NCBI RefSeq assembly: GCF_000720325.1
Contig: NZ_JOJM01000010.1
Coordinates: 62,001-126,000 of the forward strand
Direction: 5' to 3'
Length of the DNA: 64,000 bases
From: Streptomyces sp. NRRL B-1347
GTDB taxonomy: Bacteria; Actinomycetota; Actinomycetes; Streptomycetales; Streptomycetaceae
The position numbers were made by a program, and so were the translations under genes. The notes below the pieces were generated by a model, which was not told the DNA's origin, searched no databases, and saw only the letters and a program-made list of their open reading frames with translations. Below are positions 1 to 7,647 of this stretch, piece by piece (position 1 is the first letter of the stretch; every line of letters begins with the position of its first letter).

Positions 1-57
1 GAAGCCAACGACAGGGCAGCCCTCATGCGATCCGCCCTGAACCACCTCCGCAGCTGA
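1..57 (+). CDS. C-terminal end of an unidentified protein (partial)
   Basis: The first frame is open from the left edge to a TGA at 55-57 and gives 18 residues ending NHLRS. The rest of the gene lies outside the window, so no function can be assigned. A strong hairpin about 80 bp downstream fits the end of a transcription unit running in this direction. The call depends only on that hairpin and on plausible composition. Confidence 0.35.
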   Translation, partial: EANDRAALMRSALNHLRS

Positions 58-139
58 CACACCCCGACCGGACCTCGACTCCGGGCTCGTAGCCCTGGTG
101 AAGAGGCACCTCCAGGCAACGCGCACCCCGCATGACCTC

Positions 140-171
140 GGCCTCCGGGACCCACTGTGGTCCCGGAGGCC
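140..171 (+). terminator. Strong hairpin, likely terminator
   Basis: A perfect 13-bp inverted repeat (GGCCTCCGGGACC with its complement) surrounds a 6-nt loop. There is no U-tract, as is usual for Streptomyces terminators. It lies after the partial gene at the left edge and before the LysR gene. Confidence 0.7.
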
Positions 172-306
172 GACTGCGTGGTGCGCGGACGAGCCGTGCG
201 CCGCCGACCGGAATGAAATAACGGGAGAACAAGGTCACTTACTACTACGACGACGATGAGGACGGGGTGGGCCGCGGCCCGCCGCAGTGAGGGGGGACGG
301 GAGCCG

Positions 307-1233
307 ATGAGCCTTCGTCAGTTCGAGTACGCCTTGGCCGTTGCCGAGGAGGGCTCGGTGACGGCTGCGGCGGAGTTGTTGCGCGTCGCCCAGCCGTCGG
401 TGTCCCAGCAGATCCGCGGCCTGGAACGGGAACTCGGAGTGACGCTGTTCACCCGTACGCCGTCCGGACTGGTGCCCACCATGGTCGGCCGCGCGTTCCT
501 GCGCGACGCGGAGGTCGCGGTCAGTGCGGCTCGGCGGGCGCGGGCGACGGCGCGGGCCGGTGCCGACGAGCTGGTGGGCGAACTGGCGGTCGCGGCGCAG
601 ATGGGCCTGGGCACACGGCAGCTGCCGGGCGCGCTGAGCGCGCTGCGCCGCCGCTTCCCCCGTCTTGAGATCACCGTCTTCGAGGAGCCGAACCCGGCCG
701 AGCTGGAGCGGCTCGCGCGCGGGGGCGTCCTGGACCTCGCCCTGATGGCCGGGCGGTGCGAGGAGGGCCTGTACGACGGCCACCGCCTCGGCGACGAGGA
801 GTTCGTCGTGGTCCTCGCCGCCGGGCACCCCCGGCTCGCCGCGGACCGGGTCGAGCTGCGTGACCTGGAGCGGGAGCCGTGGGTGAGGTTCGACCACCAC
901 AGCGCCCTCGACGGCGTGCTGCGGGACGTGCTGCGGGACAACGAGCTGACCCCGACCACCGTCGCCCGTGTGTCCCAGACGGCGACGGCCGTGCGCTGGG
1001 CCGCCCACGGCCTCGGAGTGACGCTCGTCCCGGCCTCCGCGGTGCCCCACGGCCACGAGCACCTCGCCCGCCCGGTGTCCCCGGTCGTGTCCCAGCCCGT
1101 CTTCGCCGCGGTCCGGCCCGGCGCGGGTCCGGCGGAGACGGCCCTGCTCGACCTCCTGCGGCAGGAGACCTGGCACAAGTCCGTGTTCTACTCGCCGGTG
1201 TCGCCGGTGTCGTCGGCGTCGCCGGTGTCCTGA
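307..1233 (+). CDS. LysR-family transcriptional regulator
   Basis: A 308-residue LysR-type regulator. The N-terminal winged helix-turn-helix (about residues 1-60) has the typical LRQFEYALAVAEEGS opening and a QPSVSQQIRGLE recognition helix. A periplasmic-binding-like effector domain follows (about 90-290). An ATG at 256 is in frame, but the family normally starts at MSLRQFEY, so the ATG at 307 behind a purine-rich stretch is preferred. The C-terminus ends in a short Ser-Pro-Val repeat (SPVSPVSSASPVS) encoded by a small DNA repeat. No divergent target gene lies beside it, so its regulon cannot be inferred from context. Confidence 0.9.
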   Translation: MSLRQFEYALAVAEEGSVTAAAELLRVAQPSVSQQIRGLERELGVTLFTRTPSGLVPTMVGRAFLRDAEVAVSAARRARATARAGADELVGELAVAAQMGLGTRQLPGALSALRRRFPRLEITVFEEPNPAELERLARGGVLDLALMAGRCEEGLYDGHRLGDEEFVVVLAAGHPRLAADRVELRDLEREPWVRFDHHSALDGVLRDVLRDNELTPTTVARVSQTATAVRWAAHGLGVTLVPASAVPHGHEHLARPVSPVVSQPVFAAVRPGAGPAETALLDLLRQETWHKSVFYSPVSPVSSASPVS

Positions 1234-1276
1234 CGGTGGGAGGGGGCGACGGGAGAACGCCGGGCGTCGGGAGTCC

Positions 1277-1897
1277 TCAGCGGTAGGCGCCGAGGAAGGC
1301 GGTGACGCCCGCGGTGGCGTAGCGGTCGAGCTCGTCCTGGGTGTGCCGCGGTCCGCCGTGGAACATGGCCTTGTTCACGGGGATCCAGAGCAGCAGGCCG
1401 GAGAAGTGGTTGGCGGCCAACAGCGGGTCGTCGATCCGGAGCAGCCCCTCGTCGGCCAGCTTCCGGAAGGTGGCCGCGAGGGTGGCGAGGACGCGCTCGA
1501 AGCCCTGCTCGTACCAGGCCGCGCCGAGCTCGGGGAAGGTGTCGGAGTTGGCGATGATCAGGCGCCGCAGCTGGAGCACCTGGGGCTGGGTCAGGGCGGT
1601 GAGGAACTGCCGGGCGAGCCGGGTGAGGTTCTCCTCCAGGCGGTCGGCGTCGGCCGGGATGTCGGCCACCAGGTCGATCATGGCGTCGGCCCGGTCGGTG
1701 GTGGCCAGGACGATCTCGGCGAACAGCTTCTCCTTGTCGGCGAAGTGCTTGTAGACCGTCTGTTTGGAGACGGCCGCCAGCTTCGCGATGTCGTCCATGC
1801 TCGTGCCCGAGTAGCCCTTGTCGACGAAGACCCGCGTCGCGGCGTCCATGATCGCCCTGCGCTTGCGGGCCGACCGGCTCTGCTCGTTCGCTTCCAT
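1277..1897 (-). CDS. TetR/AcrR-family regulator
   Basis: A 206-residue repressor. The N-terminal TetR helix-turn-helix (about residues 12-58) contains GTSMDDIAKLAAVSKQTVYKHF. The C-terminal ligand-binding region has an AefR-like arrangement with an LRRLIIANSDTFPELG segment. It is divergent from the DUF998 membrane protein gene at 2002. The shared 104-bp spacer holds two copies of a near-palindromic site, which argues for autoregulation and control of that neighbour. The ligand is unknown. Confidence 0.92.
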   Translation of the reverse strand: MEANEQSRSARKRRAIMDAATRVFVDKGYSGTSMDDIAKLAAVSKQTVYKHFADKEKLFAEIVLATTDRADAMIDLVADIPADADRLEENLTRLARQFLTALTQPQVLQLRRLIIANSDTFPELGAAWYEQGFERVLATLAATFRKLADEGLLRIDDPLLAANHFSGLLLWIPVNKAMFHGGPRHTQDELDRYATAGVTAFLGAYR

Positions 1898-1910
1898 CCC
1901 GACTCCCTTC

Positions 1911-1983
1911 AGTACTGGACAGTCTAGTTCTGATCTGGCTACTGTAGCGCCTGCACCGCGAGGAGTACTGAACCGTCTAGTTC
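1911..1983. promoter_or_regulatory. Paired TetR-type operators in divergent promoter region
   Basis: Two 20-bp direct copies (1911-1930 and 1964-1983) match at 18 of 20 positions. Each contains a near-palindrome of the form ACTGRACNGTCTAGT. One lies next to the start of the TetR gene and the other just upstream of the DUF998 gene. This is the usual geometry for a repressor controlling both divergent promoters. The sites are visible in the sequence; that this TetR protein binds them is inferred. Confidence 0.75.
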
Positions 1984-2001
1984 CAGTTGGGGGATCGCGC
2001 C

Positions 2002-2661
2002 ATGACGCACACGATCGAAGCTCCAGTCGCCACCGCTCCTGCCGCCGCCACCTCGGTACCGGCCCGCACGCTTCTGGCCGGGGGTGTCGTGGCAGGGCCG
2101 CTGTTCCTGGGTGCGGGCCTGATCCAGGGCCTCACCCGTGACGGCTTCGACTTCACCCGCAACGCGATCAGCCAGCTGAGCCTCGGCGGCCCGGGCTGGA
2201 TCCAGGTGACGAGCTTCGTGCTGACCGGCGTGCTGGTCATCGCCGGTGCCATCGGCATGCGCCGGGTGCTGCACGGGAAGCCCGGCGGGGTGTGGGCGCC
2301 GCGGCTGACCGCCGTCTTCGGCGCGTCGTTCCTGCTGTCCGCCGTCTTCACCGCCGACCCCGGCGCCGGTTTCCCCGCGGGAGCCCCCGACGCCCGGGCC
2401 ACCTCCATGAGCTGGCACGGCACCTTGCACATGCTCAGCGGCATGGTCGGCTACCTCGCCCTGTGCGCGGCCTTCTCCGTCCTGGCCCGGTACTTCGCCG
2501 CGGACGGGCGCCGGGGATGGGCCGTCGGGAGCCGCCTCGCGCCCGTCGCCGTACTCGCGGGCTTCGCGGGCTCCTCCGTCACCGTCGTGGCCTTCACCGT
2601 CGGCGCCGGTCTGGGCCTGCTGGGGCTTGCCGCGGTCACCGCGCGCCTGGCCAGGGCGTAG
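2002..2661 (+). CDS. DUF998 integral membrane protein
   Basis: A 219-residue protein with six predicted transmembrane segments. The FDFTRNAISQLSLGGPGWIQ stretch after the first segment is characteristic of DUF998. Biochemical function is not established for the family. The ATG at 2002 was chosen; an in-frame TTG at 1987 would overlap the operator region. It is divergent from the TetR gene and probably repressed by it through the two sites between them, so it may be a stress- or ligand-induced membrane protein. The next gene follows 52 bp later on the same strand and may be cotranscribed. Confidence 0.85.
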   Translation: MTHTIEAPVATAPAAATSVPARTLLAGGVVAGPLFLGAGLIQGLTRDGFDFTRNAISQLSLGGPGWIQVTSFVLTGVLVIAGAIGMRRVLHGKPGGVWAPRLTAVFGASFLLSAVFTADPGAGFPAGAPDARATSMSWHGTLHMLSGMVGYLALCAAFSVLARYFAADGRRGWAVGSRLAPVAVLAGFAGSSVTVVAFTVGAGLGLLGLAAVTARLARA

Positions 2662-2713
2662 TCACCCGCCCGTCATCGAAACCCGCATCCGCCACCAGAG
2701 ACAGGACACCGCA

Positions 2714-2926
2714 ATGACCCAGACGCCCAAGGGCCCGGCGAGCTACTTCCCCTCCATCGAGAAGAAGTACGGCCGCCCGATCGCGGACTGGCAGGACCTC
2801 ATCCGCACCTCGCCCCTCACTAAGCACATGGAACTCGTCACCTGGCTCAAGACCGAGCACGGACTCGGCCACGGACACGCGAACGCCCTCGTCGCCCACA
2901 CGCTCGCGGAAGGCGGCGGCAAGTAG
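2714..2926 (+). CDS. DUF4287-type small protein
   Basis: A 70-residue protein with the pattern YFPSIEKKYGRPIADWQDLI ... KHMELVTWLKTEHGLGHGHANALV, which matches the DUF4287 domain found alone or fused in actinobacteria. The family has no proven activity; it is a small helical domain with conserved His and Gly residues in GLGHGHANALV. It lies 52 bp after the DUF998 gene and before a clear terminator, so the two probably form a TetR-controlled operon. Confidence 0.85.
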   Translation: MTQTPKGPASYFPSIEKKYGRPIADWQDLIRTSPLTKHMELVTWLKTEHGLGHGHANALVAHTLAEGGGK

Positions 2927-2944
2927 GGCAGTGACCATAGGGGC

Positions 2945-2987
2945 AGCGCACCCGCCATGGGACTCAGGGTCCCGCGGCGGGTGCGCT
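2945..2987 (+). terminator. Intrinsic terminator hairpin
   Basis: A perfect 12-bp inverted repeat (AGCGCACCCGCC with its complement) encloses a 19-nt loop immediately after the DUF4287 gene. Confidence 0.75.
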
Positions 2988-3129
2988 GTCGCTCCCCGTC
3001 CGTGCCGGAAACGCTGGATGAGGGTTCCCCGCCGGGGTGGGGGACGGTCACGATGAGGCACTGGGTAAAGTACAGCCGACTTTACTCACCATTTACTCTC
3101 ACATGACCGATATCGGTAGGAGTCAGAGC

Positions 3130-4728
3130 ATGCCCCACCCCATACGTCCGGGTCGCACCGCGGTGCTGGCCGCCGCCTCGCTGTTCGCGATCCCCGCCCT
3201 CGCCGGCTGCGGCGGCGGGTCCGACGACGACGCGGGCAAGGACGGGCGGACGGCCACCACGACCCCGTCCGCCACGGGGAAGTCCGCCGGGGGATCCGGC
3301 GGGGGGAAGTCCGCGCTGCCCGCGGCCCTCACCGGCCAGCGGCTGTCCTGGAGCACCTGCCCCGCGCCGTCCGCCGCCCAGGGCACCGCGGAGGCGCCCG
3401 GCAAGGGATGGCAGTGCGCCACCATGAAAGCGCCGCTCGACTACGCCAAGCCCAAAGCTGAGACCGTCGGCGTGGCCCTCATCCGCAAGAAGGCCACCGA
3501 CGCCGACCGGCGCATCGGCTCCCTCGTCTACAACTTCGGCGGCCCGGGCGCCTCCGGCGTCGCCACCCTCCCGCAGGCCGCCGAGGACTACACCAAGCTC
3601 AACGCCTCCTACGACCTGGTCAGCTTCGACCCGCGCGGCGTCGGCAACACCACGGCCGTCAAGTGCCTGGACGACAAGACCCTCGACACCGACCCGGGCA
3701 GCGGGGACGCGCTCAAGGACGCCAAGCGGCTCACCCGGGCCTGCGAGAAGAACTCCGCCAAGGTGCTCCCGCACGTCGGCACCGCCACCACCGCGCGCGA
3801 CATGGACCTGATGCGCCAGGTGCTCGGCGACAAGAAGCTGAACTACTTCGGCATCTCGTACGGCACCGAACTCGGCGGCGTCTACGCGCACCTCTTCCCG
3901 AAGAACGTCGGCCGCACCGTCTTCGACGCGGTCGTCGACCCCAGCCAGGACCCGCTGCAGTCGGGCCTCGCCCAGGCCAAGGCCTTCCAGAAGGCCCTGG
4001 AGTCCGCCATGGCCTACTGCGCCAAGGAGTACACCGAGAACTGCCCGACCGGGAAGAACGCCGCCGAGGGCAACCGGCGCGTCAACGCCATGCTGGCCAA
4101 GCTCGACAAGAAGCCCGCGTCCACCGAGAGCGGCCGCAAGCTCACCAAGGAACTCGCCCTCACCGGCATCGGAGCCACCCTGTACGCGGGCGAGGAGGGC
4201 TGGGACGCCCTGGCGCAGAGCCTGGGCGAGACGATGCAGGGCGGCACCGGCAACAACCTGCTGATGTTCGCCGACTCCTACAACGGCCGCGACGACAAGG
4301 GCCGTTACAGCAACATGTACGCCGCGAACACCGCGATCACCTGCGCCGACACCCGCAGCCGCCACACCCGGGCCGACGCGGACGCGCAGCGGCCCGCCTT
4401 CGAGAAGGCCTCGCCGGTCTTCGGCCCGTCCATGGCGGACGGCCTGCTCGGCTGCTCGGCGTGGCCGGTGCGCGGCACGGCGGACAAGCCCGAGGTGGCC
4501 GCGCCCGGCGCCGACCCGATCGTGGTCGTCGGCAACACCGGCGACCCGGCCACGCCCGTCGAAGGCGCCCGGCGCATGGCACGGCAGCTGGGCAAGGGCG
4601 TGGGCGTCAACCTGACCGTCGACGGCGAGGGCCACGGCACCTACGGCGAGAACCGCTGCGCCACGAAGGCGATCGACACGTTCCTGATCGACGGCAAGGC
4701 CCCGGCCGACGGCACCGTCTGCAAGTAG
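3130..4728 (+). CDS. Secreted alpha/beta-hydrolase, S33 tripeptidyl aminopeptidase-like lipoprotein
   Basis: A 532-residue exported hydrolase. The N-terminus has a positively charged start, a hydrophobic stretch and an LAGC lipobox, so it is probably a lipoprotein. A Gly/Ser/Lys-rich linker follows. The catalytic fold shows an oxyanion-type NFGGPGASG, the nucleophile elbow GISYGTE (Ser near residue 243), an acid loop GNTGDPATP (near 470) and a GEGHGTYG histidine (near 500). Length and motifs match the Streptomyces secreted tripeptidyl aminopeptidases (SlpD/SlpE/Tap type, MEROPS S33), which trim N-terminal tripeptides from extracellular proteins. The ATG at 3130 is preceded by GGTAGGAG and begins the signal peptide; an upstream in-frame start would spoil it. 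Confidence 0.93.
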   Translation: MPHPIRPGRTAVLAAASLFAIPALAGCGGGSDDDAGKDGRTATTTPSATGKSAGGSGGGKSALPAALTGQRLSWSTCPAPSAAQGTAEAPGKGWQCATMKAPLDYAKPKAETVGVALIRKKATDADRRIGSLVYNFGGPGASGVATLPQAAEDYTKLNASYDLVSFDPRGVGNTTAVKCLDDKTLDTDPGSGDALKDAKRLTRACEKNSAKVLPHVGTATTARDMDLMRQVLGDKKLNYFGISYGTELGGVYAHLFPKNVGRTVFDAVVDPSQDPLQSGLAQAKAFQKALESAMAYCAKEYTENCPTGKNAAEGNRRVNAMLAKLDKKPASTESGRKLTKELALTGIGATLYAGEEGWDALAQSLGETMQGGTGNNLLMFADSYNGRDDKGRYSNMYAANTAITCADTRSRHTRADADAQRPAFEKASPVFGPSMADGLLGCSAWPVRGTADKPEVAAPGADPIVVVGNTGDPATPVEGARRMARQLGKGVGVNLTVDGEGHGTYGENRCATKAIDTFLIDGKAPADGTVCK

Positions 4729-4773
4729 CCGCGACGGACAGGCCCCGCAACGGCGCCTGACAGCCCACGCGTC

Positions 4774-4808
4774 GGCCCCTCTCACCCGCGCCCTGCGTGA
4801 GAGGGGCC
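4774..4808. terminator. Terminator hairpin
   Basis: A perfect 12-bp inverted repeat (GGCCCCTCTCAC with its complement) with an 11-nt loop follows the S33 peptidase gene. It lies between two convergent genes and may serve both. Confidence 0.75.
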
Positions 4809-4930
4809 GCTCGCCGCCCTCGGCCGAACTCACCCCGCCGTCCGGCGCGCCGCGCATACTGGACGCGGCGGCAGCAGCGCAGCAGCGTGACGCACGGGTT
4901 CGTGCGGGTCCGCTCGCGGGGTGTGGGCCG

Positions 4931-5815
4931 TCAGACGGTGGTCAGGTTGTACGTGCCCGCGCCGTCCTGTCTGCCGCTGGAGTACTGGCGTAGGAACTCG
5001 CCGTCCGCGTAGCGGTCGTGGCCCATCATGGAGCCGGTGTACTTGTTCTGCACACCGATCTTCGGGCTGCCGGGTACGTCGCGGTAGATGTAGAACCGCT
5101 GGAGGTCGTCCTCCGCGCAGGGCAGTGTCCTCAAGACTCCTCGTTCGGTGGCCGGGGGCTGGGTGTGGCGGTTGTGTTTCTGCGTGGCCGTCGGCGCCAC
5201 CGCGCCTTCTTCGAGGGTGGTGTAGGTGGTGAAGCTGCCGCCTTCGGACCCTTCGATCCATTTCAGCGCCCAGCTGCCGTCGTTCTGCTGGACGCGGTTG
5301 CAGTTGAGGCTGCCGTATGTGCCGGTGACCTTCTTGGTGCCCTTGTACACGCCGTAGTAGCCGGCCTGGTTGAAGTTCCACGCGACCGAGTTGGACTCGG
5401 TGCTGGTGGAGGAGGACTCGGCCTTCACGTTCAGGCCCACGCTCACGCCGGCCTTGCCGAGGGTCTCGGAGGCGAAGCCGCCCTCGATGCTGTTGTTGAG
5501 GCCGACGGAGACCGTGATGGTCGTCTGGGTGCTGGTGGTGACGGTCTGGTTGCCGGTGGTGCCCTCGGTGACGTACCAGCCCTTGAAGTGGGTGATCGTC
5601 GGGGAGACCTCGGTGGTCTTGATGTAGGGGTGGCGTGTGCCGAGGTCGGCCGCCGTACGGCTGTCGCCGGGCCGGGACGCCGTTGTGCCGGTGGGTGCCG
5701 CGGCGGCCGGAGAGGCGGCAAGGCTGGTGGCGGTGACTGCTACGGCGGCCGCCACGGCGGTCATCGCCATGCGTGATCTGCCGGTGTGGCCGGCGGGTCT
5801 GATGGAGCGCATCAT
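4931..5815 (-). CDS. Secreted Ser/Thr-rich protein, possible aerolysin-like beta-pore former
   Basis: A 294-residue protein with a Sec signal peptide (residues 1-40, ending SPAAAA). It starts at one of two adjacent ATGs (5815 or 5812) behind GGGGGA. No enzyme motif is visible. Residues 84-150 form a run of alternating Ser/Thr and hydrophobic residues (TVTTSTQTTITVSVGL ... ESSSTSTESNSVAW), split by a Gly-rich turn. This is the pattern of the long amphipathic strands and insertion hairpin in aerolysin/ETX-MTX2 toxins. The C-terminal half is Tyr- and Gly-rich with two Cys. The pore-forming idea is inference; it may equally be a cell-surface or carbohydrate-binding protein. Confidence 0.8.
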   Translation of the reverse strand: MMRSIRPAGHTGRSRMAMTAVAAAVAVTATSLAASPAAAAPTGTTASRPGDSRTAADLGTRHPYIKTTEVSPTITHFKGWYVTEGTTGNQTVTTSTQTTITVSVGLNNSIEGGFASETLGKAGVSVGLNVKAESSSTSTESNSVAWNFNQAGYYGVYKGTKKVTGTYGSLNCNRVQQNDGSWALKWIEGSEGGSFTTYTTLEEGAVAPTATQKHNRHTQPPATERGVLRTLPCAEDDLQRFYIYRDVPGSPKIGVQNKYTGSMMGHDRYADGEFLRQYSSGRQDGAGTYNLTTV

Positions 5816-6131
5816 CGCCTGTTTCCCCCTGTGGTGTGTGTCGGGTCGGGGGGAATGCAGCGGCCACGGGGGGTGGTGGTGTGAGGCCTGAACTGGCCAG
5901 CCACAAATGATCACGGAGGGGCCTATTCCGCCCCTGGCGCAGACCGTTGCTGGGGGCAAATAGGGCTGTGTTAGGGCGAGGTGCTGAGCACCAACGCGGC
6001 CCCCGTCACACAGGAACCGCTGACCAGCAGTGGCGTGCAGGAGCCTTCCGAATCAGGCTCGACCTCAGCCCGAGCCCCCGTGGAGGCTGTCCGGTAGCTC
6101 GGCGACGCACCGTCGCACGTGCGGGCGTTGG

Positions 6132-6149
6132 CCACTCGCTAGCGAGTGG
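6132..6149. terminator. Perfect 18-bp palindrome at the 3' end of the Imm5-like gene
   Basis: CCACTCGCT followed directly by its complement AGCGAGTGG spans the stop codon of the minus-strand gene ending at 6139. It has no loop, so it may be a protein-binding site as well as a weak terminator. The rest of the 323-bp gap from 5816 to 6138 shows no gene. Confidence 0.4.
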
Positions 6150-6678
6150 TACGCAGCGAGGCGTCCAGCAGGCTCATGAGCTGTGCGACGCGGCTCCTGC
6201 CGACCGGCGGGAGAGGGTAGCGGCCGAGTACGTCGATCAGAACCGGTGTCGCGCGCTGCCGCACCCGCTCGAGCTGCGCGAGGCCGACGTCCGGGTCGTC
6301 GCCCGCGTTCAGCTCGGCGACGCGCGCCGCACAAGCGGCAGCACGCAGGATGTGGCCCACCTGGGTGGCCTTCGCGATCGGATGAAGGTACGCGGCGGCC
6401 GCCGCGTCACCGGCGGCACGGGCGGCGAGACGCGCGGCCTCGGTGGCAGCGTCCTTCGCCGCGCGGTGCGCGTCCAAGGAGGTGACGCGCTGCACCTTGG
6501 TCCTGCGCGCGCCGTTCACGAACACCCACGCGGCATCGAGGGCCGCGCGGGGCCGGTCGTCGCCGGGGCTGGCGTCCTCGTACACGGACAGGACGTCCTG
6601 CGCGCTCTCCGCCGCGAAGCGCGCCACGACGCGCAGCTCATCCATGGTCAACTCGAAGTCACCTGCCGCGTTCGTCAC
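6139..6678 (-). CDS. Putative immunity protein, Imm5-like
   Basis: A 179-residue alanine-rich helical protein reading LTMDELRVVARFAAESAQDVL ... DDRPRAALDAAWVFVNGARRTKVQR ... AARAAGDAAAAAYLHPIAKATQVGHILRAA. This pattern is what is commonly annotated in Streptomyces as a putative immunity protein of the Imm5 type. No cognate toxin is recognisable beside it. The GTG at 6678 is chosen because AGGA lies about 10 nt upstream; ATG at 6645 is the alternative. A longer reading to 6873 would run through low-complexity sequence and the inverted repeat, and is unlikely. It is divergent from the 6910 gene. Confidence 0.72.
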   Translation of the reverse strand: MTNAAGDFELTMDELRVVARFAAESAQDVLSVYEDASPGDDRPRAALDAAWVFVNGARRTKVQRVTSLDAHRAAKDAATEAARLAARAAGDAAAAAYLHPIAKATQVGHILRAAACAARVAELNAGDDPDVGLAQLERVRQRATPVLIDVLGRYPLPPVGRSRVAQLMSLLDASLRTTR

Positions 6679-6841
6679 GGCGGAGAATCCTGCCACGGGC
6701 GGATGGACCGACGACGGGCGGATGGGCAGCGGATGGAGAGGCGGTCGGGCCAGTGGGTCGGGGCCAGTGGGTCGGTCGCCTTTCGGGCGACGTCTCTGCC
6801 CGTGTGTCACTCCGGGCCGGGGCACGCGCTCCATGAGCATG

Positions 6842-6870
6842 GTGAAGCAATACACTGTGCCTTGCTTCAC
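6842..6870. promoter_or_regulatory. Inverted repeat upstream of the HTH gene pair
   Basis: GTGAAGCAA and its exact complement TTGCTTCAC are separated by 11 bp, and part of the motif (GCTTCAC) recurs at 6878-6884. It lies 40 bp before the GTG at 6910. This is a likely operator for one of the HTH proteins encoded downstream; no binding evidence exists. Confidence 0.5.
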
Positions 6871-6909
6871 CACACTCGCTTCACCGCACTCGACCCGGAG
6901 GCCGAAGCC

Positions 6910-7647
6910 GTGCTGCCGTCCGTCGCCCTGACGACACCCCAGGTCCTGGCAGGCGAATTCCTCACCCGCCCCCAGGCCGCCACGGTGCTCCGGCTGTCAC
7001 CGAACACGGTCGGCAAGCTCCTGGCCAGCGGATTCCTCCCCGACCTCGCCGCGGCCCGGGTCCACGCCCTGGCCCGCGCCCCGCAGATCAGCGTCACCCG
7101 CGGGGAACTGCCGGTGCTGCGCACCGGGCCCGCCGGGCCGCCGCCGCACGAGGACGACGACCGGGAGTTCATCGGGGACGCCCCGCACCTGACGGACGAG
7201 CAGTTCCTCGAGGCCTCCCGCCAGTGGTGGCGGTGCGAGCCGGACAAGGTCGTCGCCGCCGGAGTCCTGGCCGTGGCGGTGGCCGGCTGGGTGACCGGGG
7301 TCCTGGCCGTCCGAGGCCGCGGTGGCACCCGGCACGGAGGGCGGGACGTACGGCACTCGTTCGAAGCGAGCGTCGCCGGGCGCGTCACGGCACTCGATCA
7401 CCCCGACAGCTCTCGCGTCCTGACCGGAGATCCCGCTCTGGCCGCACTGACCCGTACGCTGCTGGGCGCGCGGGTCCAGGAGGCGAGGTCGGGCGGCCCG
7501 ATCGCCTACCTCAAGGCGCCCCCGCAGCCTCCGCGGCCCGCGCAGTCCTCGCAGCCCCCACAGCCCCCGCACCCCCGCGACGAGAAAGCTCCCGTGCACC
7601 CTCACGGCGAGAAGGCATCCCTGCACCCCCACGGAGAGACGGCATGA
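6910..7647 (+). CDS. Small HTH (excisionase/MerR-like) protein coupled to the Tap-like gene
   Basis: A 245-residue protein. Residues 15-45 read FLTRPQAATVLRLSPNTVGKL, resembling the helix-turn-helix of excisionase/DNA-binding adaptor proteins. A middle region (LTDEQFLEASRQWWRCEP) contains a hydrophobic stretch (VVAAGVLAVAVAGWVTGVLAV) long enough for one membrane span. The C-terminus is Pro-rich and ends in three imperfect copies of a HPxxEKA motif, mirrored by short DNA repeats. The GTG at 6910 is the first plausible start after the inverted repeat; the frame is open far upstream but without coding character. Its stop overlaps the next start (ATGA at 7644), so the two proteins are translationally coupled and probably act together. 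No named family is recognised with certainty. Confidence 0.68.
   Translation: MLPSVALTTPQVLAGEFLTRPQAATVLRLSPNTVGKLLASGFLPDLAAARVHALARAPQISVTRGELPVLRTGPAGPPPHEDDDREFIGDAPHLTDEQFLEASRQWWRCEPDKVVAAGVLAVAVAGWVTGVLAVRGRGGTRHGGRDVRHSFEASVAGRVTALDHPDSSRVLTGDPALAALTRTLLGARVQEARSGGPIAYLKAPPQPPRPAQSSQPPQPPHPRDEKAPVHPHGEKASLHPHGETA

Noticed and set aside
23..238. 71-codon minus-strand open frame at the left edge
   Set aside because: It crosses the strong hairpin at 140-171 and has the composition of non-coding high-GC sequence.
3082..4857. 591-codon open frame antisense to the S33 peptidase
   Set aside because: Shadow of the peptidase gene, with no ribosome-binding site or motif.
6139..6873. Long form of the Imm5-like protein from an ATG at 6873
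   Set aside because: The additional N-terminus is Pro/Arg-rich, runs through repeats and the inverted repeat at 6842-6870, and does not fit the family length.
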